This document shows, in pieces, positions 18,371 to 26,832 of a stretch of DNA of 64,000 bases. Under the pieces are notes generated by a model that made no database searches, had not been told where the DNA came from, and saw only the letters and a program-made list of their open reading frames with translations. The position numbers and the translations under genes were made by a program. Origin of the DNA: Cronobacter condimenti 1330 (GTDB taxonomy: Bacteria > Pseudomonadota > Gammaproteobacteria > Enterobacterales > Enterobacteriaceae); assembly GCF_001277255.1 (NCBI RefSeq), contig NZ_CP012264.1, forward strand, positions 3,968,001 through 4,032,000, read 5' to 3'. Each line of letters starts with the position of its first letter. Position 1 is the first letter of the stretch.

Positions 18371-18385
18371 TTGTCTCTGAGACAA
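18371..18385. promoter_or_regulatory. Putative NrtR operator in front of nrtR
   Basis: TTGTCTCTGAGACAA is a perfect palindrome ending 16 bp before the nrtR ATG. It shares TTGTC-NNNGA-GACAA with the site at 18247-18273. The close position to the start suggests direct autorepression. Confidence 0.72.
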
Positions 18386-18401
18386 TTAAACGGAGCGGCA
18401 C

Positions 18402-19121
18402 ATGACGACTGAAGCGGAATATTTAGAAAATTATGATCCTGCGCGGTTCCCTTCTCCGCTGGTCACGGTCGACAGCGTGCTGTTTACGCTGCATGAGCAG
18501 TCGCTATGCGTCTTGCTGGTGCAGCGCGCGCGCCATCCGCAGCAAGGGCGCTGGGCGCTGCCGGGCGGCTTTATCGATATGCAGAACGATGGATCCACGC
18601 ACGACACTGCGCGGCGCTTGCTTACCGCAAAAACCGGCGTAAGTCCGTCCTGGCTTGAACAACTGGAGACGTTTTCCGGCCCCGATCGCGACCCGCGCGG
18701 CTGGAGCCTGACCACCGCATGGTTTGCGCTTATCGCCTGGGTGGACTGCGCGCCGCATATCGCCTCCGTCAGCGACGCGCAGTGGGTCCCGGTGAACGCG
18801 CTTGAGACTACCGAGCTTGCCTTCGATCACCGGGTTATTATCGAGGCGGCGCTGCGCCGCCTGCGCCAGAAGACAATGTATTCCCTGCTGCCGGTATACT
18901 GCCTGCCAGAATGCTTTACCCTAAGCCAGCTTCAGGAGGCGACGGAGATCATTCTCGGCCAGCCCATCCAGCGCAAAAGCTTGATTCGTCGTTTTGAAGC
19001 GTCGGGAATGTTTGAAGAAACGGGCGAGAGTATCGCCACCGGCGCGCGTAAGGCCCGTCTCTGGCGGCGTAAACCGGATGCCGATATTCATCTGTTCTCG
19101 CGCAATTTACTGGCCGAGTGA
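18402..19121 (+). CDS. nrtR: NrtR-type Nudix-derived transcriptional repressor of NAD metabolism
   Basis: NrtR proteins sense ADP-ribose or NAD derivatives through a Nudix-fold domain and repress NAD biosynthesis genes. The 239-residue product has a Nudix-like domain (about 20-145, GRWALPGGFID) and a C-terminal winged helix (about 150-235, FTLSQLQEATEIILG, KSLIRRFEASGMFEE, KARLWRRK). The catalytic REUxEExGU stretch is degenerate (RRLLTAKTGV), so hydrolase activity is probably lost. It is divergent from prs-nadV with two shared palindromes between. Confidence 0.88.
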   Translation: MTTEAEYLENYDPARFPSPLVTVDSVLFTLHEQSLCVLLVQRARHPQQGRWALPGGFIDMQNDGSTHDTARRLLTAKTGVSPSWLEQLETFSGPDRDPRGWSLTTAWFALIAWVDCAPHIASVSDAQWVPVNALETTELAFDHRVIIEAALRRLRQKTMYSLLPVYCLPECFTLSQLQEATEIILGQPIQRKSLIRRFEASGMFEETGESIATGARKARLWRRKPDADIHLFSRNLLAE

Positions 19122-19147
19122 TCCGCACCAAAGCATCAACAAAATGA

Positions 19148-19179
19148 ATAACAATCGTTATAGTAGTTAGCGAACTAAT
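19148..19179. promoter_or_regulatory. Dyad operators upstream of yheT
   Basis: Two inverted repeats sit just before yheT: ATAAC-AATC-GTTAT (19148-19161) and TTAG-CGAA-CTAA (19167-19178). The second differs at only two of twelve positions from the SlyA/MarR-type box TTAGCAAGCTAA. A TATAGT hexamer (19160-19165) between them could be a -10. Regulator identity is inference. Confidence 0.4.
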
Positions 19180-19194
19180 AAAAGACAGTGTGCC

Positions 19195-20211
19195 ATGACC
19201 GACATTACGCCCGCAGAACTCCCTGCACTGAACACCGATTCCTCACATTTTCAGCCGATGCCGGGGGTAAGCAATCCACACCTGCAAACCATGCTGCCGC
19301 GCGTGCTGCGCCGTCGCCTGCAGTTTGAGCCGCACTGGCAGCGGCTGGAGCTGCCGGACGGCGATTTTGTCGATCTGGCCTTTAGCGAAAACCCGGACCA
19401 GGCGCGCCATAAACCGCGTCTGGTCGTGTTCCACGGACTGGAAGGCAGCCTGCACAGCCCATACGCCCATGGGCTTATTCATGCGGCGAAACAGCGCGGC
19501 TGGCTTGGCGTAGTGATGCATTTCCGCGGCTGTAGCGGCGTGCCGAACAAATTGGGGCGTATCTATCACTCGGGCGAAACCGAAGACGGCACTTTTTTCC
19601 TGCGCTGGCTGGATGAGCGCTACGGCACCATGCCGACGGCGGCCGTAGGCTATTCGCTCGGCGGCAATATGCTCGGTTGCCTGATGGCCGAGATAGACGC
19701 CGCGTTTCCGCTGAATGCAGGCGTGATTGTCTCCGCACCGTTTATGCTGGAACACTGCTGCAACCATATGGAAAAAGGCTTTTCGCGCGTCTATCAGTTC
19801 TACTTGCTGAATCTGTTGAAAGCCAACGCCACTCGCAAGCTGAAAGCCTGGCCCGGCACGCTGCCGGTTGATCTGACCCAGCTTAAACGCCTGCGACGCC
19901 TGCGTGACTTTGACGATTTGATCACGTCGAAAATCCACGGTTTTACCGACGCAGTGGATTACTATCGCCAGTGCAGCGCCCTGCCGCGGCTCACTGCTAT
20001 CACGCGTCCGACGCTTATCATTCACGCCAAAGATGACCCGTTTATGGATCATCACGTGATCCCCGATATCACCACGCTGCCTGCTAATATTGAATATCAG
20101 CTGACGGAACATGGCGGTCACGTGGGTTTCGTCGGCGGCACGCTGCGCCAGCCGAAAATGTGGCTGGAACAGCGCATTCCTGACTGGTTAACCCCTTATC
20201 TGGACCGATAA
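19195..20211 (+). CDS. yheT: Alpha/beta hydrolase YheT
   Basis: Predicted esterase of the AB-hydrolase-4 family; substrate unknown. The 338-residue product has the nucleophile S154 in GYSLGGN, a conserved VVFHGLEGSLHSPY oxyanion region (about 77-90), an acidic residue in HAKDDPFM and the late His in EHGGHVGF. Its stop abuts the yheU start (TAAATG), so the two are coupled. In E. coli it follows yheS directly; here the NAD-salvage cassette intervenes. Confidence 0.93.
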   Translation: MTDITPAELPALNTDSSHFQPMPGVSNPHLQTMLPRVLRRRLQFEPHWQRLELPDGDFVDLAFSENPDQARHKPRLVVFHGLEGSLHSPYAHGLIHAAKQRGWLGVVMHFRGCSGVPNKLGRIYHSGETEDGTFFLRWLDERYGTMPTAAVGYSLGGNMLGCLMAEIDAAFPLNAGVIVSAPFMLEHCCNHMEKGFSRVYQFYLLNLLKANATRKLKAWPGTLPVDLTQLKRLRRLRDFDDLITSKIHGFTDAVDYYRQCSALPRLTAITRPTLIIHAKDDPFMDHHVIPDITTLPANIEYQLTEHGGHVGFVGGTLRQPKMWLEQRIPDWLTPYLDR

Positions 20212-20430
20212 ATGATCATTCCCTGGCAAGAAGTCGACCCTGAGACGCTGGATCGCCTGATTGAAGCCTTCGTCTTGCGCGAAGGCACCGATTATGGTGA
20301 ACATGAACGCTCGCTTGAGCAAAAGGTCGCCGATGTGCGGCGTCAGTTGCAAAGCGGCGAAGCCGTTCTGGTGTGGTCCGAACTGCACGAAACGGTCAAT
20401 ATCATGCCGCGCTCGCAGTTTCGCGGTTAA
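20212..20430 (+). CDS. yheU: YheU family protein
   Basis: Uncharacterised 72-residue acidic protein of the UPF0270 family. It starts MIIPWQEVDPETLDRLIEAFVLREGTDYG and ends MPRSQFRG. It begins on the base after the yheT stop and precedes prkB by 48 bp, the same order as in E. coli. No function can be assigned. Confidence 0.92.
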   Translation: MIIPWQEVDPETLDRLIEAFVLREGTDYGEHERSLEQKVADVRRQLQSGEAVLVWSELHETVNIMPRSQFRG

Positions 20431-20478
20431 TCTTGCCAGGCGGAGCCTTGCCCCGCCGCTTCAGGGAGTTGTCTCGCT

Positions 20479-21348
20479 ATGTCTGCCAAACATCCGGTCA
20501 TCGCTGTCACGGGCTCCAGCGGCGCGGGAACCACCACTACCAGCCTCGCGTTTCGTAAAATCTTTGCACAATTAAACCTGCGCGCCGCCGAGGTCGAAGG
20601 CGATAGCTTCCATCGCTACACGCGCCCCGAAATGGACATGGCTATCCGTAAAGCGCGCGATCTGGGCCGTCACATTAGCTATTTCGGCCCGGAAGCGAAC
20701 GACTTCGGCCTGCTGGAGCAAACTTTTGTCGAGTACGGCCTGACCGGTACAGGGCAGTCGCGCAAATACCTGCACACCTACGATGAGGCAGTGCCGTGGA
20801 ATCAGGTGCCAGGCACGTTTACGCCGTGGCAACCGCTGCCGGAACCGACAGACGTGTTGTTCTACGAAGGGCTACATGGCGGCGTGGTAACTCCGCAAAA
20901 CGACGTGGCGAAACATGTGGATTTGCTGGTGGGCGTGGTGCCTATCGTCAACCTGGAGTGGATACAAAAGATGATCCGCGATACCAGCGAGCGCGGCCAT
21001 TCCCGCGAGGCGGTGATGGACTCTGTCGTGCGTTCGATGGAGGATTACATCAACTACATCACGCCACAGTTCTCTCGTACGCATATCAACTTCCAGCGCG
21101 TGCCGACAGTGGATACGTCCAACCCGTTTGCCGCCAAAGGCATCCCGTCGCTTGATGAAAGCTTCGTCGTCATCCATTTCCGTAATCTGGATAATATTGA
21201 CTACCCGTGGCTGCTTGCGATGCTGCAGGGTTCGTTTATTTCCCACATCAATACGCTAGTGGTGCCGGGCGGGAAAATGGGGCTGGCGATGGAGTTAATT
21301 ATGTTGCCGCTGGTGCAACGACTGATGGAAGGCAAGCAGATCGACTGA
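20479..21348 (+). CDS. prkB: Phosphoribulokinase-like protein
   Basis: P-loop kinase of the phosphoribulokinase/uridine kinase superfamily, physiological substrate uncertain in enterobacteria. The 289-residue product has Walker A GSSGAGTTTTS (about 12-22) and conserved VEGDSFHRYTR and FYEGLHGGVV regions. It ends GKMGLAMELIMLPLVQRLMEG. It is third of yheT-yheU-prkB. No RuBisCO is nearby, so a Calvin-cycle role is unlikely. Confidence 0.92.
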   Translation: MSAKHPVIAVTGSSGAGTTTTSLAFRKIFAQLNLRAAEVEGDSFHRYTRPEMDMAIRKARDLGRHISYFGPEANDFGLLEQTFVEYGLTGTGQSRKYLHTYDEAVPWNQVPGTFTPWQPLPEPTDVLFYEGLHGGVVTPQNDVAKHVDLLVGVVPIVNLEWIQKMIRDTSERGHSREAVMDSVVRSMEDYINYITPQFSRTHINFQRVPTVDTSNPFAAKGIPSLDESFVVIHFRNLDNIDYPWLLAMLQGSFISHINTLVVPGGKMGLAMELIMLPLVQRLMEGKQID

Positions 21349-21354
21349 GATCAT

Positions 21355-21380
21355 GCCCGGTGGCGCTGCGCTTACCGGGC
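21355..21380. repeat. REP-type palindromic element
   Basis: GCCCGGT (21355-21361) and ACCGGGC (21374-21380) flank a GC-rich centre in the pattern GCCCGGTGGCGCT...ACCGGGCCTAC, the form of enterobacterial REP/BIME units. It lies between the convergent prkB and yhfA. Confidence 0.75.
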
Positions 21381-21434
21381 CTACAAAGACAGTTAGCGTG
21401 TGAACGGGTCAGCGAAGCGCCGCCCGCCGCGCCA

Positions 21435-21839
21435 TTACCCTTCGATAACTTCGTAAGAGTGCGTGATATCTACGCCTTTACCGAGCATCAACGCGACCGA
21501 GCAATATTTCTCCGCCGACAGATCCACCGCACGCGCGACCGCCGCCTCTTTCAGGGCCTTGCCCGTCACCACGAAATGCAGATTGATATGTGTGAACAGA
21601 CGCGGCGCTTCTTCGCGACGCTCAGAGGTCAGCTTCACTTCACAATCGGTCACGTCGTGACGGCCTTTTTGCAGAATAGAAACCACGTCAATCGCGCTGC
21701 AACCGCCAGCGGCCATCAGCACCATTTCCATCGGGCTCGGCGCTTTGTCGCCGGAGTTGCCGTCCATCAGAATCTGGTGGCCGGATGCGGACTCACCCAG
21801 GAAGGTTAAGCCTTCCACCCATTTCACTCGTGCATGCAT
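21435..21839 (-). CDS. yhfA: OsmC family protein YhfA
   Basis: OsmC/Ohr-fold protein, possibly a thiol-dependent peroxidase. The 134-residue product has a conserved cysteine in GGCSAIDV and another in AEKYCSVALML, as expected of OsmC dimers. The start at 21839 has GGAG upstream and gives the E. coli length; three more codons are open in frame. It is divergent from crp. Confidence 0.9.
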   Translation of the reverse strand: MHARVKWVEGLTFLGESASGHQILMDGNSGDKAPSPMEMVLMAAGGCSAIDVVSILQKGRHDVTDCEVKLTSERREEAPRLFTHINLHFVVTGKALKEAAVARAVDLSAEKYCSVALMLGKGVDITHSYEVIEG

Positions 21840-22148
21840 GATTATCACTCCAGGGCATTCATTTTCCTGACAGATTACGCGGGCGCGTCGTCAGAGGCAA
21901 TGGAAGGCGACCTGCGTCAAGCTGAAACGAGACAACAGGAGACACCTGATAAAAGCTATGCTAAAACAGTCTGGATGCAGCGGCGATACATTGATGTTAC
22001 GCATGTATGCAGAGGAGAAGACAATTTATCGGCTGCGACGTCCACGGACAGCCAACTTCCCTGGACGCGGGAAGATGATGATTGCAAAGCCAGACAGGGG
22101 TTACGCGCCCTGTCTTTGGAGCCAGTTTAAAACAGAGGATAACCGCGC
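21840..22148. promoter_or_regulatory. yhfA-crp divergent regulatory region
   Basis: 309 bp without a gene. A -10 like element TATGCT (21957-21962) within AAAGCTATGCTAAAACAGTC matches the main E. coli crp promoter, which would give a leader of roughly 180 nt. In E. coli this region holds CRP autoregulatory sites and a divergent promoter; I could not place these confidently here. Confidence 0.6.
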
Positions 22149-22781
22149 ATGGTGCTTGGCAAACCGCAAACAGACCCGACTCTTGAATGGTTCTTGTCTC
22201 ATTGCCACATTCATAAATATCCATCTAAGAGCACGCTGATTCACCAGGGTGAAAAAGCGGAGACGCTGTATTACATCGTCAAAGGCTCAGTGGCAGTGTT
22301 GATCAAAGATGAAGAGGGCAAGGAGATGATCCTCTCGTACCTGAATCAGGGAGACTTCATCGGCGAACTGGGTTTGTTCGAGGAAGGTCAGGAACGCAGC
22401 GCCTGGGTTCGCGCTAAAACTGCCTGTGAAGTGGCTGAGATCTCTTATAAAAAATTCCGTCAGCTGATTCAGGTAAACCCGGATATTCTGATGCGTCTCT
22501 CCTCACAGATGGCGCGTCGTCTGCAGGTCACCTCTGAAAAAGTCGGTAACCTGGCGTTCCTCGACGTGACAGGCCGCATCGCGCAGACGCTGCTGAATCT
22601 CGCAAAACAGCCGGACGCCATGACCCATCCGGACGGCATGCAGATCAAAATCACCCGTCAGGAAATCGGTCAGATCGTGGGCTGCTCCCGCGAAACCGTG
22701 GGCCGTATCCTGAAAATGCTTGAAGATCAGAACCTGATCTCCGCGCACGGGAAAACTATCGTGGTTTACGGAACCCGCTAA
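22149..22781 (+). CDS. crp: cAMP receptor protein (CRP/CAP)
   Basis: Global cAMP-dependent regulator of carbon-source genes. The 210-residue product is nearly identical to E. coli CRP. It has a cyclic-nucleotide domain (about 20-110, GELGLFEEGQERSAWVRAK), a dimerisation helix, and a C-terminal HTH with recognition helix SRETVGRILKML. Several genes in this window (ppiA, frl) have plausible CRP sites. Confidence 0.99.
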   Translation: MVLGKPQTDPTLEWFLSHCHIHKYPSKSTLIHQGEKAETLYYIVKGSVAVLIKDEEGKEMILSYLNQGDFIGELGLFEEGQERSAWVRAKTACEVAEISYKKFRQLIQVNPDILMRLSSQMARRLQVTSEKVGNLAFLDVTGRIAQTLLNLAKQPDAMTHPDGMQIKITRQEIGQIVGCSRETVGRILKMLEDQNLISAHGKTIVVYGTR

Positions 22782-22795
22782 GGTTCCTGAAAAAA

Positions 22796-22827
22796 ACGGC
22801 GTGTCGCTTCGGTAACACGCCGTTTTT
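22796..22827 (+). terminator. crp terminator
   Basis: ACGGCGTGT (22796-22804) pairs with ACACGCCGT (22815-22823), followed by a T-run. It starts 14 bp after the crp stop and overlaps the space before yhfK. Confidence 0.88.
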
Positions 22828-22846
22828 GTTTCTATACTTCTCCCCT

Positions 22847-24931
22847 ATGTGGCGTCGTCTTATCTATCACCCTGAAATCAATTACGCTTTGCGGCAAACA
22901 CTGATCTTAAGCCTGCCGGTGGCGGTCGGGTTGATGCTGGGCCACTTACAACAGGGATTACTCTTCTCACTGGTGCCCGCCTGCTGCAACATCGCTGGTC
23001 TCGACACCCCGCATAAACGTTTTTTCAAACGCCTTATCATCGGCGCCTCGCTCTTCGCGCTTAGTAGTCTTGCGGTACAGTTTCTGCTGCTACAGGCGGT
23101 GCCGCTGCCGCTTATTTTGCTGATGCTGGCGCTGTTGCTTGGCGTCACGGCGGAAATCAGCCCGCTTCACGCGCGCCTGCTGCCCGCGTCGCTCATCGCC
23201 GCCATTTTCACCCTAAGTCTCGCCGGGAATATGCCCGTCTGGCAGCCGATGCTGCTCTATATCCTTGGCACGCTCTGGTACGGCGCGTTCAACGGCTTCT
23301 GGTTCTGGCTGTGGCGCGAGCAGCCGCTGCGTGAGTCGCTAAGCCTGATTTATAAAAGCCTCGCCGACTACTGCGAAGCAAAATACAGTCTGCTGACGCG
23401 CCACACCGACCCGGAACAGGCGCTACCGCCGCTGCTGGTGCATCAGCAAAAAGTGGTGGATCAGATAAGCCAGTGTTATCAGCAGTTGCAGATGCTGGCA
23501 GCTACCCGGCAGAACGGTTACAAGCGCCTGCTGCGCTCGTTTCAGGTGGCGCTCGATCTTCAGGAGCATATTTCGGTCTCGCTGCATCAGCCAGGCGAAG
23601 TACAAAAACTGGTGGAGCGCAGCCACGCCGAAGAAGTGCTGCGCTGGACAGCCCAGACCGTGGCCACGCGTCTTCGCACGCTCTCAGACGACATTCTTTA
23701 TCACCGCTATTCGCACCGCTTTTCAATGGATAAACAGGTCGCGGCGCTGGCGAAAATCGCCCGCCAGCACCCGGATAACCCCGTCGGACAGTTCTGCGAA
23801 TATCACTTCAGCCGTATCGCACGCGTGCTGCGCACCCAGCGTCCGCTTTATGCCCGCGACATGATGGACAGCGGCCAGCGACGTTTGCCGCTGTTACCTG
23901 CCCTGAAAAGCTATTTGTCGCTCAAATCCGCCGCGCTACGCACTTCGGCGCGACTGGGCGTAATGCTGGCGGCGGCCGGTCTGCTGGCGAGCGTGTTTCA
24001 GCTGCCAAAACCCTACTGGATCCTGATGACGGTTCTGTTCGTGACGCAAAACGGCTATGGCGCGACGCGCGTGCGCATTCTGCATCGTGCGGGCGGGACG
24101 CTGGCGGGGTTGATTATCGCGGGCATTACGCTTCACCTGAAGGTGCCACAGGGCTATACGCTGCTCGGCATGCTGCTGGTGACGCTCATCAGTTATCTCA
24201 TCATCCGGCGCAACTACGGCTGGGCGATGATCGGCTTTACCGTGACGGCGGTCTATTCGCTACAACTTCTGACGCTGAACGGCGAACAGTACATCGTGGC
24301 GCGCCTGATAGACACGCTGACGGGTTGCCTTATCGCCTTCGGCGGTATGGTCTGGCTTTGGCCGCAGTGGCAAAGCGGCCTGCTGCGACAGAATGCGCAT
24401 GACGCCCTGGAGGCCGACCAGGAGGCGCTGCGCCTGATCCTGAGCGACGATCCGCAACCCGCGCCGCTCGCCTGGCAGCGCATGCGCGTTAACCAGGCGC
24501 ACAACGCGCTCTATAATTCACTCAATCAGGCGATGCAGGAGCCAGGCTTTAACAGCCGTTATCTGGAAGATATGCGCCTGTGGGTGACGCACAGCCAGTT
24601 TATCGTCGAGCATGTTAACGCCATCACGACGCTTGCCCGCGAGCAGGCCTCACTCACGCCAGAGGCGGCGGCGCGTTATTTGCAGGCGTGTGAAATCGCA
24701 CTGCAACGCTGTCAGCAGCGGCTGGAATATGACGCGCCGGGCGAGACGCAAAATGAGTCGGTGCTGGAAGGGGAAGAGGTATTACCGGAAGGGCCGCTCA
24801 GCGTCATGGAACATCATCTGCTGCGCATCCTTGACCATCTGCGCACCATGCATACCATTTCATCTGTGGCGTGGCGTCAGCGACCGCATCACGGCATCTG
24901 GCTCAGGCGCCGCCTGAGCCAGCCGCGCTGA
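22847..24931 (+). CDS. yhfK: FUSC-like inner-membrane protein YhfK
   Basis: Predicted membrane protein of the FUSC/aromatic-acid exporter superfamily; function unknown. The 694-residue product has two clusters of hydrophobic helices (about 15-155 and 370-500), each followed by a long cytoplasmic, helix-rich region. The start MWRRLIYHPEINYAL was chosen to match E. coli YhfK; the frame is open 7 codons further. It is convergent with argD, stop to stop. Confidence 0.88.
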   Translation: MWRRLIYHPEINYALRQTLILSLPVAVGLMLGHLQQGLLFSLVPACCNIAGLDTPHKRFFKRLIIGASLFALSSLAVQFLLLQAVPLPLILLMLALLLGVTAEISPLHARLLPASLIAAIFTLSLAGNMPVWQPMLLYILGTLWYGAFNGFWFWLWREQPLRESLSLIYKSLADYCEAKYSLLTRHTDPEQALPPLLVHQQKVVDQISQCYQQLQMLAATRQNGYKRLLRSFQVALDLQEHISVSLHQPGEVQKLVERSHAEEVLRWTAQTVATRLRTLSDDILYHRYSHRFSMDKQVAALAKIARQHPDNPVGQFCEYHFSRIARVLRTQRPLYARDMMDSGQRRLPLLPALKSYLSLKSAALRTSARLGVMLAAAGLLASVFQLPKPYWILMTVLFVTQNGYGATRVRILHRAGGTLAGLIIAGITLHLKVPQGYTLLGMLLVTLISYLIIRRNYGWAMIGFTVTAVYSLQLLTLNGEQYIVARLIDTLTGCLIAFGGMVWLWPQWQSGLLRQNAHDALEADQEALRLILSDDPQPAPLAWQRMRVNQAHNALYNSLNQAMQEPGFNSRYLEDMRLWVTHSQFIVEHVNAITTLAREQASLTPEAAARYLQACEIALQRCQQRLEYDAPGETQNESVLEGEEVLPEGPLSVMEHHLLRILDHLRTMHTISSVAWRQRPHHGIWLRRRLSQPR

Positions 24932-26152
24932 TTAGTTGTTCACCACGCGTGCTACGGCGTCTGCAAAACGGCGCATGCCTTCATCAATATCCGCGGTTTC
25001 CACCAGCAGTGACGGCGCAAAGCGCATCACGTCCGGCCCGGCATTCAGTACCATGACACCTTCTGCCGCGGCGGCGTAAAGGAAATCACGGGCGCGTCCA
25101 TGGAAAGCCGGGGAGAGCTCAGCGCCAATCAGTAGCCCCATGCCGCGGATATCGCTGAACAACCCATATTGTTCCCCAATCTTTGTAAGATGCTGTACAA
25201 ACTGCTCGCGCTTGTGCGCCACGCCATCCAGCACCTCCGGGGTATTAATAATATCAAACGCCTCACCCGCCACCGCACAGGCCAGCGGGTTGCCGCCATA
25301 GGTAGAGCCGTGTGAGCCGACATGAAACGCCGATGCCACGTCATGCGTAGTGAGCATCGCGCTGACCGGGAACCCGCCGCCCAGCGCTTTGGCGCTGGTC
25401 AGAATGTCCGGCGTCACGCCGTAGTGCATATAGGCAAAAAGCTTGCCGCTGCGGCCCATACCGCACTGCACTTCGTCAAACACCAGCAGCGCCTGATGCT
25501 GGTCACACAACTCACGCAGACCACGCAGGAAATCAGGCGTCGCGGCTGTCACGCCGCCTTCACCCTGCACAGGCTCAACCACAACCGCGCAGGTGTGGTC
25601 ATCCATTACGGCTTTTACCGCATCGAGATCGTTAAACGGCACATGGATGATATCGGCGGGTTTAGGGCCGAAACCGTCAGAGTATTTCGCCTGACCGCCC
25701 ACGGAGACGGTAAACAGCGAGCGTCCGTGAAAGGCGTTATAGAATGCGATGATTTTGGTTTTGTAGGGGCTGTGACGTGTGATGGCGTAATGGCGGGCAA
25801 GCTTGAACGCGGTTTCGTTGGCTTCGGTGCCGGAGTTCATGAACACGACGCGTTCAGCAAAAGTGGCGTCTACCAGCTTACGGCCCAGGCGCAGTGCGGG
25901 TTCGTTAGTGAACACATTACTGGTGTGCCAGAGCGTTTCGCCCTGCGCTTTCAGCGCGTCCACCAGCCGCGGGTGACAATGGCCGAGCGCGGTCACGGCG
26001 ATGCCGCCCGCGAAATCGACATACTCTTTGCCCTGCTGATCCCAGACGCGGCTGCCCTTGCCCTTCACCGGAATAAATTCAGCCGGTGCATAAATCGGCA
26101 GGATCACGTCATCAAAGGTGGCGCGCGTAATTGCTGTTTTTTCAGTTGCCAT
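24932..26152 (-). CDS. argD: Acetylornithine / succinyldiaminopimelate aminotransferase
   Basis: PLP enzyme acting in arginine and lysine (DAP) biosynthesis. The 406-residue product is a class III aminotransferase with NSGTEANETAFKLAR (phosphate site), FDEVQCGMGR, and the PLP lysine in TSAKALGGGFP. The start MATEKTAITRATFDD gives the E. coli length; 23 further codons are open upstream. Two ARG boxes at 26207-26241 lie before it, so ArgR repression is expected. Confidence 0.96.
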   Translation of the reverse strand: MATEKTAITRATFDDVILPIYAPAEFIPVKGKGSRVWDQQGKEYVDFAGGIAVTALGHCHPRLVDALKAQGETLWHTSNVFTNEPALRLGRKLVDATFAERVVFMNSGTEANETAFKLARHYAITRHSPYKTKIIAFYNAFHGRSLFTVSVGGQAKYSDGFGPKPADIIHVPFNDLDAVKAVMDDHTCAVVVEPVQGEGGVTAATPDFLRGLRELCDQHQALLVFDEVQCGMGRSGKLFAYMHYGVTPDILTSAKALGGGFPVSAMLTTHDVASAFHVGSHGSTYGGNPLACAVAGEAFDIINTPEVLDGVAHKREQFVQHLTKIGEQYGLFSDIRGMGLLIGAELSPAFHGRARDFLYAAAAEGVMVLNAGPDVMRFAPSLLVETADIDEGMRRFADAVARVVNN

Positions 26153-26206
26153 TTCATGCCCATCCAGTAAATGTGCCATCGCACATGAAAAGATAAGCAC
26201 AAAATA

Positions 26207-26241
26207 TGAATAAAAAATCACTAAAAGGCAATAAAAATTCA
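26207..26241. promoter_or_regulatory. Tandem ARG boxes (ArgR operator) for argD
   Basis: TGAAT-AAAA-AATCA (26207-26220) and GCAAT-AAAA-ATTCA (26228-26241) resemble the ARG box TGAATWWWWATTCA. Their centres are exactly 21 bp apart, the usual paired spacing for ArgR hexamers. The second box touches the 3' end of pabA. Confidence 0.75.
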
Positions 26242-26802
26242 GCGCGAAAGGAAGTTTGCCAGCAGCTGGTGTCCCTGCTCGCTCAGAATACTCTCCGGGT
26301 GAAACTGCACACCTTCAAGCGGCAAGTCGCGATGGCGAATGCCCATAATTTCGCCTTCATCCGTCCAGGCGGTAATGTCAAACGCCGCAGGCAGCGTCGT
26401 GCGATCGATAATCAACGAATGATAGCGGGTAACGGTGAGCGGGTTATTCAGCCCGGTGAACACGCCCGTGCCGTTGTGGTGAATCGCCGAGGTTTTGCCA
26501 TGCATGACGGTTGTAGCGCGCACTACGTCTGCGCCGAAGGCTTGTCCAATGGCCTGATGCCCGAGGCAGACGCCGAGTATCGGCAGGCGACCGGCGTAGC
26601 GTCGGATAGCCGCAAGTGAAATACCCGCTTCATTGGGGGTACAGGGGCCGGGAGAGATGACCAGATGCGCTGGGGCGAGCGCATCGATATCATCAGGCGT
26701 CAGCTCATCGTTGCGCCTGACTACCACCTCTGCGCCCAGCTCGCTGAAATACTGAAACAGGTTCCAGGTGAAAGAATCGTAGTTGTCGATAAGCAGTAAC
26801 AT
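26239..26802 (-). CDS. pabA: Aminodeoxychorismate synthase component II (glutamine amidotransferase)
   Basis: Supplies ammonia from glutamine to PabB for 4-amino-4-deoxychorismate, the folate precursor. The 187-residue product has the class I amidotransferase triad: the Cys in GVCLGHQAIG near residue 79 and the His and Glu in FHPES near 168-172, plus the SPGPCTPNEAG loop. It lies between fic and argD, as in E. coli. Confidence 0.96.
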   Translation of the reverse strand: MLLLIDNYDSFTWNLFQYFSELGAEVVVRRNDELTPDDIDALAPAHLVISPGPCTPNEAGISLAAIRRYAGRLPILGVCLGHQAIGQAFGADVVRATTVMHGKTSAIHHNGTGVFTGLNNPLTVTRYHSLIIDRTTLPAAFDITAWTDEGEIMGIRHRDLPLEGVQFHPESILSEQGHQLLANFLSR

Positions 26803-26832
26803 GGCGGCTCCGGAAAAAAGAACCGCGCCAGT

